NCBI GenBank assembly: GCA_963749715.1
Contig: CAVVNR010000001.1
Coordinates: 62,001-126,000 of the forward strand
From: Roseiarcus sp963749715
GTDB taxonomy: Bacteria > Pseudomonadota > Alphaproteobacteria > Rhizobiales > Beijerinckiaceae
Reading direction: 5' to 3'
DNA length: 64,000 nt
This document shows, one piece after another, positions 45,664-54,027 of this stretch. A program made the position numbers and the translations under genes. The stretch's first letter is position 1. Each line of letters starts with the position of its first letter. The notes beneath the pieces were generated by a model. It saw only the letters and a list, made by a program, of their open reading frames with translations, was not told the DNA's origin and did not search any database.

Positions 45664-46120
45664 CTAGAATGCGCGTGCGCTGTCGCGCCGCTCTCGCGTG
45701 GACGCGCGATATCCGGCGAAGCCGAGCCCGGCGAAGCCGGCGATCATCATCGCCCAGGTCGAGGGTTAGGGAACCGCAGCAGTCGCAAAAGTCCCGACGG
45801 TGCTGACGGTGAATCCCAACGTGCCGCCCGCGTCTACCAAGTCACGATCACGCTGCTGAAGGAAAGCCCGCAGTGGTAGGTCGTTCCCCGCACCAACGCG
45901 CTCGGGTTGATGGTGCAACTCGTCGCGCTCGAGGCGCCGTCGCAGAACTGCTCAGGACTGCTGAAGAAGATGTTGGAGGACGACGCTGCGGCCCCGGCAT
46001 CCGTTCCGCCCCCCGGATGAAGGAATTGAAATCGAGGGTCAGCGGCCCGCCATGCGTGTTCAGGCCTTGCAACGCGTCAAAGCTCGCGGGGGTCAACGCA
46101 GGAATGTCCGACGTGGGGAC
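45664..46120 (-). pseudogene. PEP-CTERM anchored protein remnant
   Basis: Read on the minus strand in three successive frames: DIPALTPASFDALQGLNTHGG / LTLDFNSFI, then AAASSSNIFFSSPEQFCDGASSATSCTINP, then LVDAGGTLGFTVSTVGTFATAAVP-stop-PSTWAMMIAGFAGLGFAGYRAS. The last is a PEP-CTERM sorting tail in which the Glu codon is TAA (45766-45768). Frame changes look like single missing bases at about 46010 (a C6 run) and 45841. I cannot find a signal peptide; the 5' part fades near the divergent SDR gene. It implies, but does not show, an exosortase elsewhere. Confidence 0.6.
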
Positions 46121-46233
46121 GCAACACGATCTTGCCTTCCGTCCGCGCGTTTCGTCGTTAGGTCTACCAGTTTGATGACACAGTCACCCGGTTCGCCTTT
46201 GCGGACCGCGAGAGTTTCCGGGAGCCTGCGGCG

Positions 46234-47079
46234 ATGACCATGAACGGCAAGACGGCGCTCATCACCGGCTCGACGGACGGCGTCGGGCGATACGTCGCCG
46301 AGCGCCTGGCTGCGGAGGGCGCGCACGTCCTCCTTCATGGCCGCGATCGGGCGCGCGGCGAAGCGGTCGTCGAGCGGATCACGCGGCAAGGCGGCGACGC
46401 CCGCATTTTTATCGCCGACTTGTCGTCGCTCGCCGAGGTCCGCTCGCTTGCCGAAGCGGTCAAACGCGACAGCGACGGTCTTGACGTACTTGTGAACAAC
46501 GCCGGCATCGGCGCGAGCGGGGCGCGACGCGAGTTCAGCGCCGATGGCTTCGAGCTGCGGTTCGCGGTCAACTACCTTGCCGGCTTTCTTTTGACGCGCC
46601 TCTTGCTGCCCATGCTCGAGAGCCGCGCGTCGTCTCGGATCGTCAACGTCGCCTCGGCGGGACAACAGCCGATCGACTTTGCCGACGTGATGCTGACTCG
46701 CGGCTATAGCGGCGCGCGGGCCTATCGGCAGAGCAAACTGGCGCAAGTCATGTTCACCTTCGATCTTGCACAAGAGCTCGCTGGACGAAACGTCGCCGTC
46801 AATTGTCTGCATCCGGCGACCTTCATGGACACGACCATGGTTCGCCTGAGCGGCGTTCAGCCGATCAGCACGGTCGAGGAGGGCGGCGCGGCCATTCTGC
46901 GGCTCGTCATGTCGCCTTCGCTCTTGGGCGCGAGCGGGCTCTATTTCAGCGGCATGCGCGAATCCCGCGCCGATCCGCAAGCCTATGACGCGAACGCTCG
47001 CAGAAAGCTTCGAGCGCTGAGCTTCGAACTCGTCGGCCTGGCCGACCGCTTAAATCGCGGGTCTGATCGCGAACAATGA
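46234..47079 (+). CDS. SDR-family oxidoreductase
   Basis: 281 residues. Cofactor motif TALITGSTDGVGRYVAERL (residues 8-26), DLSSLAEV, NNAGIGASG, and catalytic YRQSK (Tyr-x-x-x-Lys) preceded by a Ser in NVASAGQQ. Resembles the retinol-dehydrogenase-like branch with a longer C-terminus. NADP preference is suggested by the Arg in HGRDRARG. An isolated gene between the PEP-CTERM remnant and an HD-domain gene. Confidence 0.9.
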   Translation: MTMNGKTALITGSTDGVGRYVAERLAAEGAHVLLHGRDRARGEAVVERITRQGGDARIFIADLSSLAEVRSLAEAVKRDSDGLDVLVNNAGIGASGARREFSADGFELRFAVNYLAGFLLTRLLLPMLESRASSRIVNVASAGQQPIDFADVMLTRGYSGARAYRQSKLAQVMFTFDLAQELAGRNVAVNCLHPATFMDTTMVRLSGVQPISTVEEGGAAILRLVMSPSLLGASGLYFSGMRESRADPQAYDANARRKLRALSFELVGLADRLNRGSDREQ

Positions 47080-47334
47080 GGCTTGACCGGGCGATGGCCG
47101 ATCGCCGGTCGGCAGGATCGGCCGGCCGGAGGAGGTCGCCGACGCGGTCGCCTCCTCCTTGGTAACGGTTTTGTGAACGGCGAGACGGTCGCCGGCGCCG
47201 GCGGAATCCGCATGGCCCGCTGGACAAACCGCGCCGGCGGCCCTAGCGCGAACCCTGCGTCTGCACTAATCTACCGATTGGCCACGACCGTCACAATGCC
47301 CATTGCTGGCCGCCTGAGTTCAGGAGTGCGGCGA

Positions 47335-48186
47335 ATGACGATCGACAGCATTGCGGCCGTGGCGGCCAGGAAACTCAGCAAGCTGGTCGCCGACGACTTC
47401 CGCGAAATCTTCGGCTCTTCCCACAACCACCTGGCTGAGCACGTCGGCGCCTTGGCTCGAATCACGATCGAGTGCATCGCCAGGAGCGACGCCCTCTACC
47501 ACAACTTCGAGCACACCGTGTTGGTGACGACGGTCGGCCGCGACATTCTGCTCGGGCGCACCCTCTCGGAGCGGCTCGAGCCGGAAGACTACAGTCACCT
47601 GATCGTCGCCTGTCTTCTGCACGACATCGGCTTCGTCCGCGGCGTGCTCAGCGGCGACACCGCTAGCGAATTCGTTATCGATCGCAGCGGGAAGACGGTG
47701 AAGCTGCCGCGCGGCGCGTCCGATGCGTCGCTCGCGGCCTATCATGTCGACCGGTCGAAGCTCTTCGTCTACGAGCGGCTCGGCGATTCGCCGATCGTCG
47801 ACGCCGCGCGCGTGGCCGCCGCGATCGAACTCACCCGCTTTCCGCCGCGTCCCAACTCGGACACCGACAAGGCCAGTCTGGAGCCCAGGCTGGTTCAGGC
47901 CGCCGATCTCATCGGACAGCTTGGCGATCCCCTCTACCCGAAGAAGGCCAACGCGCTTTTTTACGAGCTCGAGGAAATCGGCAGCAATCGGCAGCTCGGC
48001 TACGAATCCCCCGCCGACCTCGTGCAAAAGTATCCGGGGTTCTTTTGGAACTGCGTGTCGATGTATATCGGCGACGGGATGAAATATCTCGCCCTGACCG
48101 CGTCCGGCCGCCAATGGATCGCGAACCTCCACAATCATGTGTTCTGCGCGGAAAACTCCAAGTGGCTGATGGGCCCGCAGATGTGA
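47335..48186 (+). CDS. HD-domain metal-dependent phosphohydrolase
   Basis: 283 residues. LYHNFEHTVLVTTVGRDIL and LIVACLLHDIGFVRG give the H...HD metal site; the spacing and YHNxxH wording resemble class-I cyclic-nucleotide phosphodiesterases rather than typical HD-GYP domains. The later Asp is probably in LVQAADLIGQLGD. No sensory domain is attached. ATG 47335 has AGGAG 8 bases upstream; the frame is open back to 47083 but that part lacks coding character. Substrate uncertain. Confidence 0.8.
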   Translation: MTIDSIAAVAARKLSKLVADDFREIFGSSHNHLAEHVGALARITIECIARSDALYHNFEHTVLVTTVGRDILLGRTLSERLEPEDYSHLIVACLLHDIGFVRGVLSGDTASEFVIDRSGKTVKLPRGASDASLAAYHVDRSKLFVYERLGDSPIVDAARVAAAIELTRFPPRPNSDTDKASLEPRLVQAADLIGQLGDPLYPKKANALFYELEEIGSNRQLGYESPADLVQKYPGFFWNCVSMYIGDGMKYLALTASGRQWIANLHNHVFCAENSKWLMGPQM

Positions 48187-48190
48187 GCGC

Positions 48191-49219
48191 TCACGCCTTC
48201 GCCAGTTCCGCCCTGACAATGCGCGCCCCTTCGACCATCGCCTTCATCTTGCCGTAAGCCGACTCCCGCGGCAGATATTTGAGGCCGCAGTCCGGGGCGA
48301 CGACGATGTCCTCGGGCTTGCGGTGGCTAAGCGCGCGACGGATGCGCGCCGCGACGGCCTCCGGCGTTTCGACCTCCGGCGTCGAGAGATCGAGCACGCC
48401 GAGGATGATCTTCTGGTCCGGCAATTCCTTGAGCACCGAGCAATCGAGCTTCGACTGCGCGGTCTCGATCGAGATCTGTCGGCAGCGACAGCCCTTGAGT
48501 TGCGGCAGGAACGAATAGGCGCTTGGCCGCTGGTGGATGATCGCCGCATAGCCGAAACAGATATGCACCGCCGTCACGCCGCTGACGCCCTCGAGGGCCC
48601 GGTTCAAGGCCGCCAAGCCGTATTCATCCGCCGGACCGGGGCGCGCCTGCATGTAGGGCTCGTCGATCTGGACGATGTCCGCCCCGGCCGCGAACAGATC
48701 CTTGATCTCGGCGTTGACCGCCTCCGCGTAGTCCATCGCCGCCTCGGCAAGGGTGGGATAATAGTCGTTCTGCGCCTGTTGGCTCATGGTGAACGGACCG
48801 GGCACGGTCATCTTGACCTTGCGTGTCGTATGGGCGCGCAGAAACTTCAGATCGTCGACCTCGACGGCACGCTTGCGGCGGATCCTGCCGACCATGCGCG
48901 GAACCGGATTGGGATGGCCCGAGCGGTCAAGCGCGACGCCCGGCTGGTCGATGTCGACGCCTTCGAGCGCGGTCGCGAAGCGGTTCGAATAACTCTCGCG
49001 GCGAATCTCGCCGTCGGTGATGATGTCGAGTCCCGCGTCCTCCTGCGCCTTGATCGCGAGCACGGTCGCGTCGTCCTGCGCCTCGGCGAGATAGGGCTCC
49101 GGAATGCGCCAGAGGTCTTTCGCCCGAACGCGCGGCGGAAAGCGGCCCGCGAGCTTGGCGCGGTCGATGAGCCATTCGGGCTGCGCGTATGACCCGACCA
49201 GAGTCGTCGGCAGAAGCAT
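48191..49219 (-). CDS. MetE-like cobalamin-independent methionine synthase family protein
   Basis: 342 residues, corresponding to the C-terminal catalytic domain of MetE only. Starts LLPTTLVGSYAQPEWLIDRA; zinc ligands are His and Cys in AVHICFGY and Cys in VVAPDCGLKYLP; ADIVQIDEPYMQARPG is the substrate acid region. Such short forms often act on other methyl donors, so a role in methionine synthesis is not certain. Start 49219 follows AGGAGGAAACC. Convergent with the HD gene, 4 bases apart. Confidence 0.88.
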   Translation of the reverse strand: MLLPTTLVGSYAQPEWLIDRAKLAGRFPPRVRAKDLWRIPEPYLAEAQDDATVLAIKAQEDAGLDIITDGEIRRESYSNRFATALEGVDIDQPGVALDRSGHPNPVPRMVGRIRRKRAVEVDDLKFLRAHTTRKVKMTVPGPFTMSQQAQNDYYPTLAEAAMDYAEAVNAEIKDLFAAGADIVQIDEPYMQARPGPADEYGLAALNRALEGVSGVTAVHICFGYAAIIHQRPSAYSFLPQLKGCRCRQISIETAQSKLDCSVLKELPDQKIILGVLDLSTPEVETPEAVAARIRRALSHRKPEDIVVAPDCGLKYLPRESAYGKMKAMVEGARIVRAELAKA

Positions 49220-49392
49220 GGGTTTCCTCCTCGAGCCGCAAATCGACCCATCCTGCCCCGGTCGTCCCCGCCCGACAAGACGAGGGCGCTCCCACGCGTC
49301 AGTCGTGACGGGTGCGATGGGGCCGGCGCGAATTGTGGAACAAATCGCTTTTCTATATGTTTCCTTGCGTCAATAATCGGGAGGATCCGGTC

Positions 49393-49638
49393 GTGAATAA
49401 GGTCGCCCTAGTTTCTTTGGCCTGCTTGGCGCTAGGCGCCTGCGCCACTCCCACACAAACGGTCGGCACCCTCGGAGGCGTCGCTACCGGGGCGGCGATC
49501 GGCGGACCGGTCGGAGCGGTGGTCGGCGGCGCGGTAGGCGCTGTCGCGACTCGGCCTGGCTCTGTGCTCGGCGGCGGTCGCTATCGTTGCCATTATCGCG
49601 ACAGCTACGGCCACGTCCATTACCACTGGTGCCGCTAG
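49393..49638 (+). CDS. small glycine-zipper lipoprotein
   Basis: 81 residues. Lipobox LACLALGACATP, then GGVATGAAIGGPVGAVVGGAVGAVA, a glycine zipper, and a basic His/Tyr/Cys tail (GGGRYRCHYRDSYGHVHYHWCR). Probably attached to the outer membrane. GTG start with GAGG 8 bases upstream. Function unknown; resembles short YMGG/SmpA-like envelope lipoproteins only in composition. Confidence 0.65.
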   Translation: MNKVALVSLACLALGACATPTQTVGTLGGVATGAAIGGPVGAVVGGAVGAVATRPGSVLGGGRYRCHYRDSYGHVHYHWCR

Positions 49639-49726
49639 GCGTACCCTTTTCTGAGGAACCCACGCATCCGGCGGCAGACCCCATGGGCTGACGGATGCGC
49701 GAATGGGGGCGATTGCACCTGTGCGA

Positions 49727-50020
49727 TCAGCCGTCGGTGGGCGGAATCCCTCGCTCGCGCGCGGACTCGAGGGTGTCCGCGAGCGCGCGTCTGAGCGCGT
49801 GCATCTGGTCCAGGAGGTGCAGGATGACGTCCAGCCCCTCGTGGTTCACGCCCATCTTGTCCGTGAGATTGCGGATCAGGTTGGCGCGCGCCAAGTCCAT
49901 CTCGGTGAACGCGAGCTCATCCGCGGTCCGGCCGGGGATGAGCCATTCCTCTTTGATCCAGATCGTCAGCGTGCTCCGATCGAGGCGAGCGCGCTCCAGA
50001 AACTCCCGCTCCGTGATCAT
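49727..50020 (-). CDS. cbpM: CbpM-like chaperone modulator
   Basis: 97 residues, MerR-like helix-turn-helix fold. ITEREFLERARLDRSTLTIWIKEEWLIP and FTEMDLARANLIRNLTDKMGVNHEGLDVILHLLDQM match CbpM, the partner that restrains the DnaJ homologue CbpA. It starts 3 bases after the cbpA stop, as in the cbpAM operon. Confidence 0.85.
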   Translation of the reverse strand: MITEREFLERARLDRSTLTIWIKEEWLIPGRTADELAFTEMDLARANLIRNLTDKMGVNHEGLDVILHLLDQMHALRRALADTLESARERGIPPTDG

Positions 50021-50023
50021 GGC

Positions 50024-50925
50024 TCACATCTCCTTGCGCGGGTCGTAATTCGACGCCGGCGTCCATTTGGCGAGGAAGGCTTCAAGTTCGGGCTCGGCCT
50101 CCTTCGGCATTGTCACCTTGAGCTTGACCAGTTCGTCGCCCGCGCCATCGCGCCTCTTCACCCCCTTGCCCCGAAGGCGCAGCACGTCGCCGGTGTTCGA
50201 CCGCTTCGGAATCTTCAGCATGACGCTTCCAGTCGTCGTCGGCGTGCGCACGTCGGCGCCGAGCGCGGCCTCTTTCACGCTGATCGGGAGGTCGAGAAGG
50301 ATGTCGTCGCCCTCGCGGGTGAAGGCGCGATGCGGCCTGACGACGATCTGCACAAGCGCGTCGCCCGGATCGCCCTCGCCGGGGCTCGGCGCGCCCTTGC
50401 CGCGCAGGCGCAGGATCTGCCGGTCCTCGACGCCGGGAGGAAATCGTCACACTCAACGTCCCGCCTTGTGGGAGGGTGATGGTCTTGGCCGCGCCGTTCA
50501 CCGCGTCGAGGAAATCGACCGGAAGCTCGTAATGCAGGTCCGCGCCCGGCCGGCGCCGCGCCTGTTCGGCGGCGCGACGCAAGAGCTCGGCGAACATGTC
50601 GTCGCCCTGGGCGAAGTCGCCGTAGGCCGAATGGCCCTCGTAGGGATGGCCGCGCTCGCCGGCGTAGTCGCGATAGTAGCGCGCGTTCGGCGGCGCCTTC
50701 TCCGCCCCCGAGGCGTCAATCTCGCCGGCGTCGAACCGCCGGCGTTTCTCTGGGTCCGAGAGCAAATCGTTGGCGACGCTTACCTCTTTGAACCGCTCCT
50801 CGGCCTGCTTGTCGCCGGGATTGAGGTCCGGGTGCAGCTTCTTGGCCAGCTTTCGGTAAGCCGTGCGAATCTCGTCGGCCGAAGCGGTCTTGGCGACGCC
50901 AAGAATTCTCATATGGGTCTCGCAT
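50024..50925 (-). pseudogene. cbpA: curved-DNA-binding DnaJ homologue CbpA, frameshifted twice
   Basis: J domain with HPD (KLAKKLHPDLNPGDKQAEERF) then Gly/Tyr linker and two C-terminal DnaJ substrate domains, without zinc-finger cysteines, which is CbpA rather than DnaJ. Two single extra bases: A at 50906-50907 (MRDPYE-x-ILGVAKTAS) and one in the AAA at 50441-50443 (SVTI-x-PPGVEDRQILRLRGKG). Second part reads VQIVVRPHRAFTREGDDI to the stop. Restored length about 299 residues. The neighbouring cbpM supports the call. Both sites look like insertion errors. Confidence 0.88.
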
Positions 50926-51155
50926 GGGCTGATCCGGCGGTCCGAGTTCGACCCACGAACACTAGCAGAATTGCAAGCATCGCCTCCAGACGCGCGCGGT
51001 GAGCGCCGGACGGCCGACGCTTTCTCGACGATTGATCATTGACGAGCGGAAGGAGCGAGCGGTTGACTCGCGTCTAAAGCGCGGCAAGAGTGAGGCCAAA
51101 AGTGGACCGGTCCTGGCGCTTTGACGCCCGGGACCGGGCCTAAGCAGGAGGGAAC

Positions 51156-51452
51156 ATGTCAGGGACAATCATCAACCTCATCATCCAGCTGATCGCCGGC
51201 GCGATCGGCGGCAATGCGGTCGGCGCGGCAGCGAAAAACGTGAGCCTGGGAACCGCAGGCAACACGGTCGCCGGCGCGGTCGGCGGCGTCGCCGGCGGAT
51301 CCCTGCTCACCTCGCTCATTCCGATGCTCCAGGGCGCCACTGGCGGCATGGATCTCGGCGCATTGGCCGGTCAGCTGGTCGGCGGCGGGGTGTCGGGCGC
51401 GATCGTCTCGGCGGTCGTCGGCATGGTCATGAACAACATGAAGAGCGCCTAA
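51156..51452 (+). CDS. small Gly/Ala-rich membrane-associated protein
   Basis: 98 residues, hydrophobic throughout with glycine-zipper character (IINLIIQLIAGAIGGNAVGA, TVAGAVGGVAGGSLLTSLIP, GGGVSGAIVSAVVGMVMNNM). A very strong site, AGGAGGGAAC, precedes the ATG. No signal peptide cleavage site is clear. Function unknown. Confidence 0.7.
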   Translation: MSGTIINLIIQLIAGAIGGNAVGAAAKNVSLGTAGNTVAGAVGGVAGGSLLTSLIPMLQGATGGMDLGALAGQLVGGGVSGAIVSAVVGMVMNNMKSA

Positions 51453-51512
51453 GGGCGCACCAAAGCCAATACCCGTTTCGGCGAGGGGCGCGAGGCGTCT
51501 ATAGTCGCCGGG

Positions 51513-51653
51513 ATGTCGCCTCAGTCGATACTTCGCTTCATCCTGTTGCGCACCGTCGCGGGCTTCTTGGTCGGGGCCGTTTACGCCGGGACCCGGTACG
51601 GATCGCCGGTGAGCGGCGGCCTGGCCGGCGCCTTGTGCACGGCCGGCTTCTAG
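51513..51653 (+). CDS. possible 46-residue membrane peptide
   Basis: ATG 51513 to TAG 51651-51653 reads SILRFILLRTVAGFLVGAVY, followed by AGTRYGSPVSGGLAGALCTAGF. One hydrophobic segment and a Gly-rich end; faintly like XapX-type small proteins. The upstream region (GTCGCCGGG) is a weak ribosome site. Too short for certainty. Confidence 0.3.
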   Translation: MSPQSILRFILLRTVAGFLVGAVYAGTRYGSPVSGGLAGALCTAGF

Positions 51654-51780
51654 ACGTGCTGGAGGCGGCTGGCGCCGTCGACGCGCCCGACTCGCGGCTC
51701 GATCGCGCGCATGTTCGGGTTTTTCGGCGAGCAACTTGAAGGCCGCACAGCACGGTGCGCGATCAATCGGCCAGGATGCC

Positions 51781-53019
51781 TCACCCCTTGGCGTCCAGCC
51801 CGTAGAGCGTATGCAGCGTGCGCACCGCAAGCTCGGTATAGACCTCGTCGATCAGCATCGAGAACTTGATCTCGGAAGTGGTGATGGCGCGGATGTTGAT
51901 GCCCTTCTCGGCCAAGGCCTTGAACGCGCGCGCCGCGACCCCGGAATGCGAGCGCATGCCGACGCCGATGGCCGAAATCTTCACCACGTCCTCCGCGCCG
52001 TTGAGCCTGGCGTAGCCGATTTTTGCCTGCCGCTCCTGGAGGATCGCCATGGCGCGGGCGAATTCGGCCGCGGGCACGGTGAAAGTGATGTCGGTCGTCG
52101 TGGTGTCGTCGGAGACGACCTGGATGATCATGTCGACGTTGATGCTGGCTTCGGCCAGCGGCATGAAGATCGCCGCCGCCACGCCCGGCTTGTCGGCGAC
52201 CTCGCGCAAAGTGATCTGCGCCTCGTCGCGCGAGAAGGCGATGCCGGTGACGACCTCCTGCTCCATGATCTCCTCCTCGTCGCAAATCAGTGTGCCGAGC
52301 CTCGGGCGCGCCGGATCGTCGAAGGACGAGCGCACGTAAAGCCGGACCTTGTTGACCATCGCCACTTCGACCGAGCGCACCTGCAACACCTTGGCGCCGA
52401 GCGAGGCCATCTCCAGCATTTCCTCGAACGAGACCTTGTCGAGCCGGCGCGCCTTTGGCACGACGCGCGGATCAGAGGTGTAGACGCCGTCCACGTCGGT
52501 ATAGATGTCGCAGCGGTCGGCCGAAATCGCCGCGGCAAGCGCGACCGCCGAGGTGTCCGAGCCGCCGCGCCCGAGCGTCGTCACCCGGTTGGTGGGCTTG
52601 TGCAGACCCTGAAAGCCGGCGATGACGGCGATCTCGCCCGCCCTGAAGCCTTGAATGAGCCGGGCTCCGTCGATCGCGGCGATGCGCGCCGAGCCGTGGG
52701 CGTCGTCGGTGAGGAGCGGGATCTGCCACCCTGCCCATGAGCGCGCTTTGAGGCCGATGTCCTTGAGCGCCAGCGCCAGCAGGCCCGCCGTCACCAGTTC
52801 GCCCGAGGCGACGACGGCGTCGTATTCGGCGTTGTCGAACTCGGAGCCTGCCTCTTTGCACCAGGCGACCAGCTCATTCGTCTTGCCGGCCATCGCCGAG
52901 GCCACAACCGCGACTTCGGCGCCGGCGTCGATCTCGCGTTTCACGTGCGCGGCGACGTTGCGGATGAGTCGAACGTCGGCGACCGACGTGCCGCCGAACT
53001 TCATCACCAGACGCGGCAT
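51781..53019 (-). CDS. lysC: aspartate kinase
   Basis: 412 residues, standard length. Phosphorylates aspartate at the head of the Lys/Thr/Met pathway. Starts MPRLVMKFGGTSVADV (KFGGTSV signature), GFQGLHKPTNRVTTLGRGGSDTSAVALA, DIYTDVDGVYTSDPR, and two ACT domains (GIAFSRDEAQITLREV, ...INVDMIIQVVSDDTTTTDITFTV and ISAIGVGMRSHSGVAARAFKAL). The start at 53019 was chosen over the open frame to 53142 for the family N-terminus. Divergent from ubiG. Confidence 0.95.
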   Translation of the reverse strand: MPRLVMKFGGTSVADVRLIRNVAAHVKREIDAGAEVAVVASAMAGKTNELVAWCKEAGSEFDNAEYDAVVASGELVTAGLLALALKDIGLKARSWAGWQIPLLTDDAHGSARIAAIDGARLIQGFRAGEIAVIAGFQGLHKPTNRVTTLGRGGSDTSAVALAAAISADRCDIYTDVDGVYTSDPRVVPKARRLDKVSFEEMLEMASLGAKVLQVRSVEVAMVNKVRLYVRSSFDDPARPRLGTLICDEEEIMEQEVVTGIAFSRDEAQITLREVADKPGVAAAIFMPLAEASINVDMIIQVVSDDTTTTDITFTVPAAEFARAMAILQERQAKIGYARLNGAEDVVKISAIGVGMRSHSGVAARAFKALAEKGINIRAITTSEIKFSMLIDEVYTELAVRTLHTLYGLDAKG

Positions 53020-53135
53020 CGATCCTTGAGACCTTGGGGGAAAACGCGCGGGGTCGCGCGTTGCGTGCGGGCGCCGTATAAAGGCGCTCGCCGGGTGGGT
53101 CAACGCGATCCGGCCCTCCGAGCGACGGGGTTGAG

Positions 53136-53882
53136 ATGTCAAGCGTCATGTCCGAGGAGGTCGCCCGTTTCGACGCGCTGGGCGACGCCTGGTGGGACGC
53201 CGACGGGCCGATGGCGCCTTTGCATCGTTTGAACCCGGTCCGGATCGCCTGGGCGCGCGATCTGATCGTGCGGCATTTCAAGCTTGAGGCGCGGGCAGGG
53301 GCGCCGCTCGCGGGCATGAGCCTCCTCGACGTCGGTTGCGGCGCTGGGCTGTTCGCCGAGCCATTGGCGCGTCTCGGAGCTGACGTCGTCGGCGTCGATC
53401 CGGCGCGCGCCGCGATCGACGCTGCGCGCCGCCATGCCGCGGAGACAGGAGCGAGGCTCGCCTATCGCGAAGCGACAGTCGAGGAACTCCGCGCCGAGCC
53501 GCAACAGTTCGACGTCGTGAGCGCAATGGAGGTGATCGAGCACGCCGCCGATCCGAAAGCCTTCATCGCCGCCGCCGCCTCGCTTGTCAGGCCGGGCGGA
53601 CTTCTCCTCGCCTCGACCTTGAACCGCACGCTGAAAAGCTTCGCGCTCGCCATTGTCGGGGCCGAATACGTGCTGCGCTGGCTTGAGCCCGGAACCCACC
53701 GCTGGGAACAGTTCGTGACCCCGCTCGAGCTCGCGGGCTTCGCGCGCGCCGCCGGCCTCTCACGAGTGAGCCTGCGCGGCGTGGTTTACGATCCCTTTGG
53801 CGCGGCTTGGCGGCTGTCGAGCGACACAGGCGTGAATTACCTTTTCGCCGCGACGAAGCCCGAATCAAGTGGGGAGCGTTGA
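53136..53882 (+). CDS. ubiG: ubiquinone biosynthesis O-methyltransferase
   Basis: 248 residues. SAM-dependent methylation of two ubiquinone hydroxyls. EEVARFDALGDAWWDADGPMAPLHRLNPVR is the UbiG N-terminus; motif I LLDVGCGAGLFAEPLARLGA; post-I VVGVDPARAAID; VVSAMEVIEHAADP; SLVRPGGLLLASTLNRTLKSF. Ends in VNYLFAATKP. Start 53136, with a nearby in-frame ATG at 53148 also possible. Divergent from lysC, an arrangement common in this order. Confidence 0.93.
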   Translation: MSSVMSEEVARFDALGDAWWDADGPMAPLHRLNPVRIAWARDLIVRHFKLEARAGAPLAGMSLLDVGCGAGLFAEPLARLGADVVGVDPARAAIDAARRHAAETGARLAYREATVEELRAEPQQFDVVSAMEVIEHAADPKAFIAAAASLVRPGGLLLASTLNRTLKSFALAIVGAEYVLRWLEPGTHRWEQFVTPLELAGFARAAGLSRVSLRGVVYDPFGAAWRLSSDTGVNYLFAATKPESSGER

Positions 53883-54027
53883 GAACGGCCGAACGCCGTC
53901 GTCCGGCGCTTTTGGCGCTATCGCAGAATCGAGCGCGAGGCTCTGAAAAAAGCGCTGGCCTCTTCGAGGCCGCGCACGCGAAAAGATCAGCAACTTCTTG
54001 CCCACGACACCGAGGGAGGATTCGACG

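Noticed and set aside
47083..47334. N-terminal extension of the HD hydrolase back to 47083
   Set aside because: Composition is Gly/Arg-rich without structure, and AGGAG precedes the ATG at 47335.
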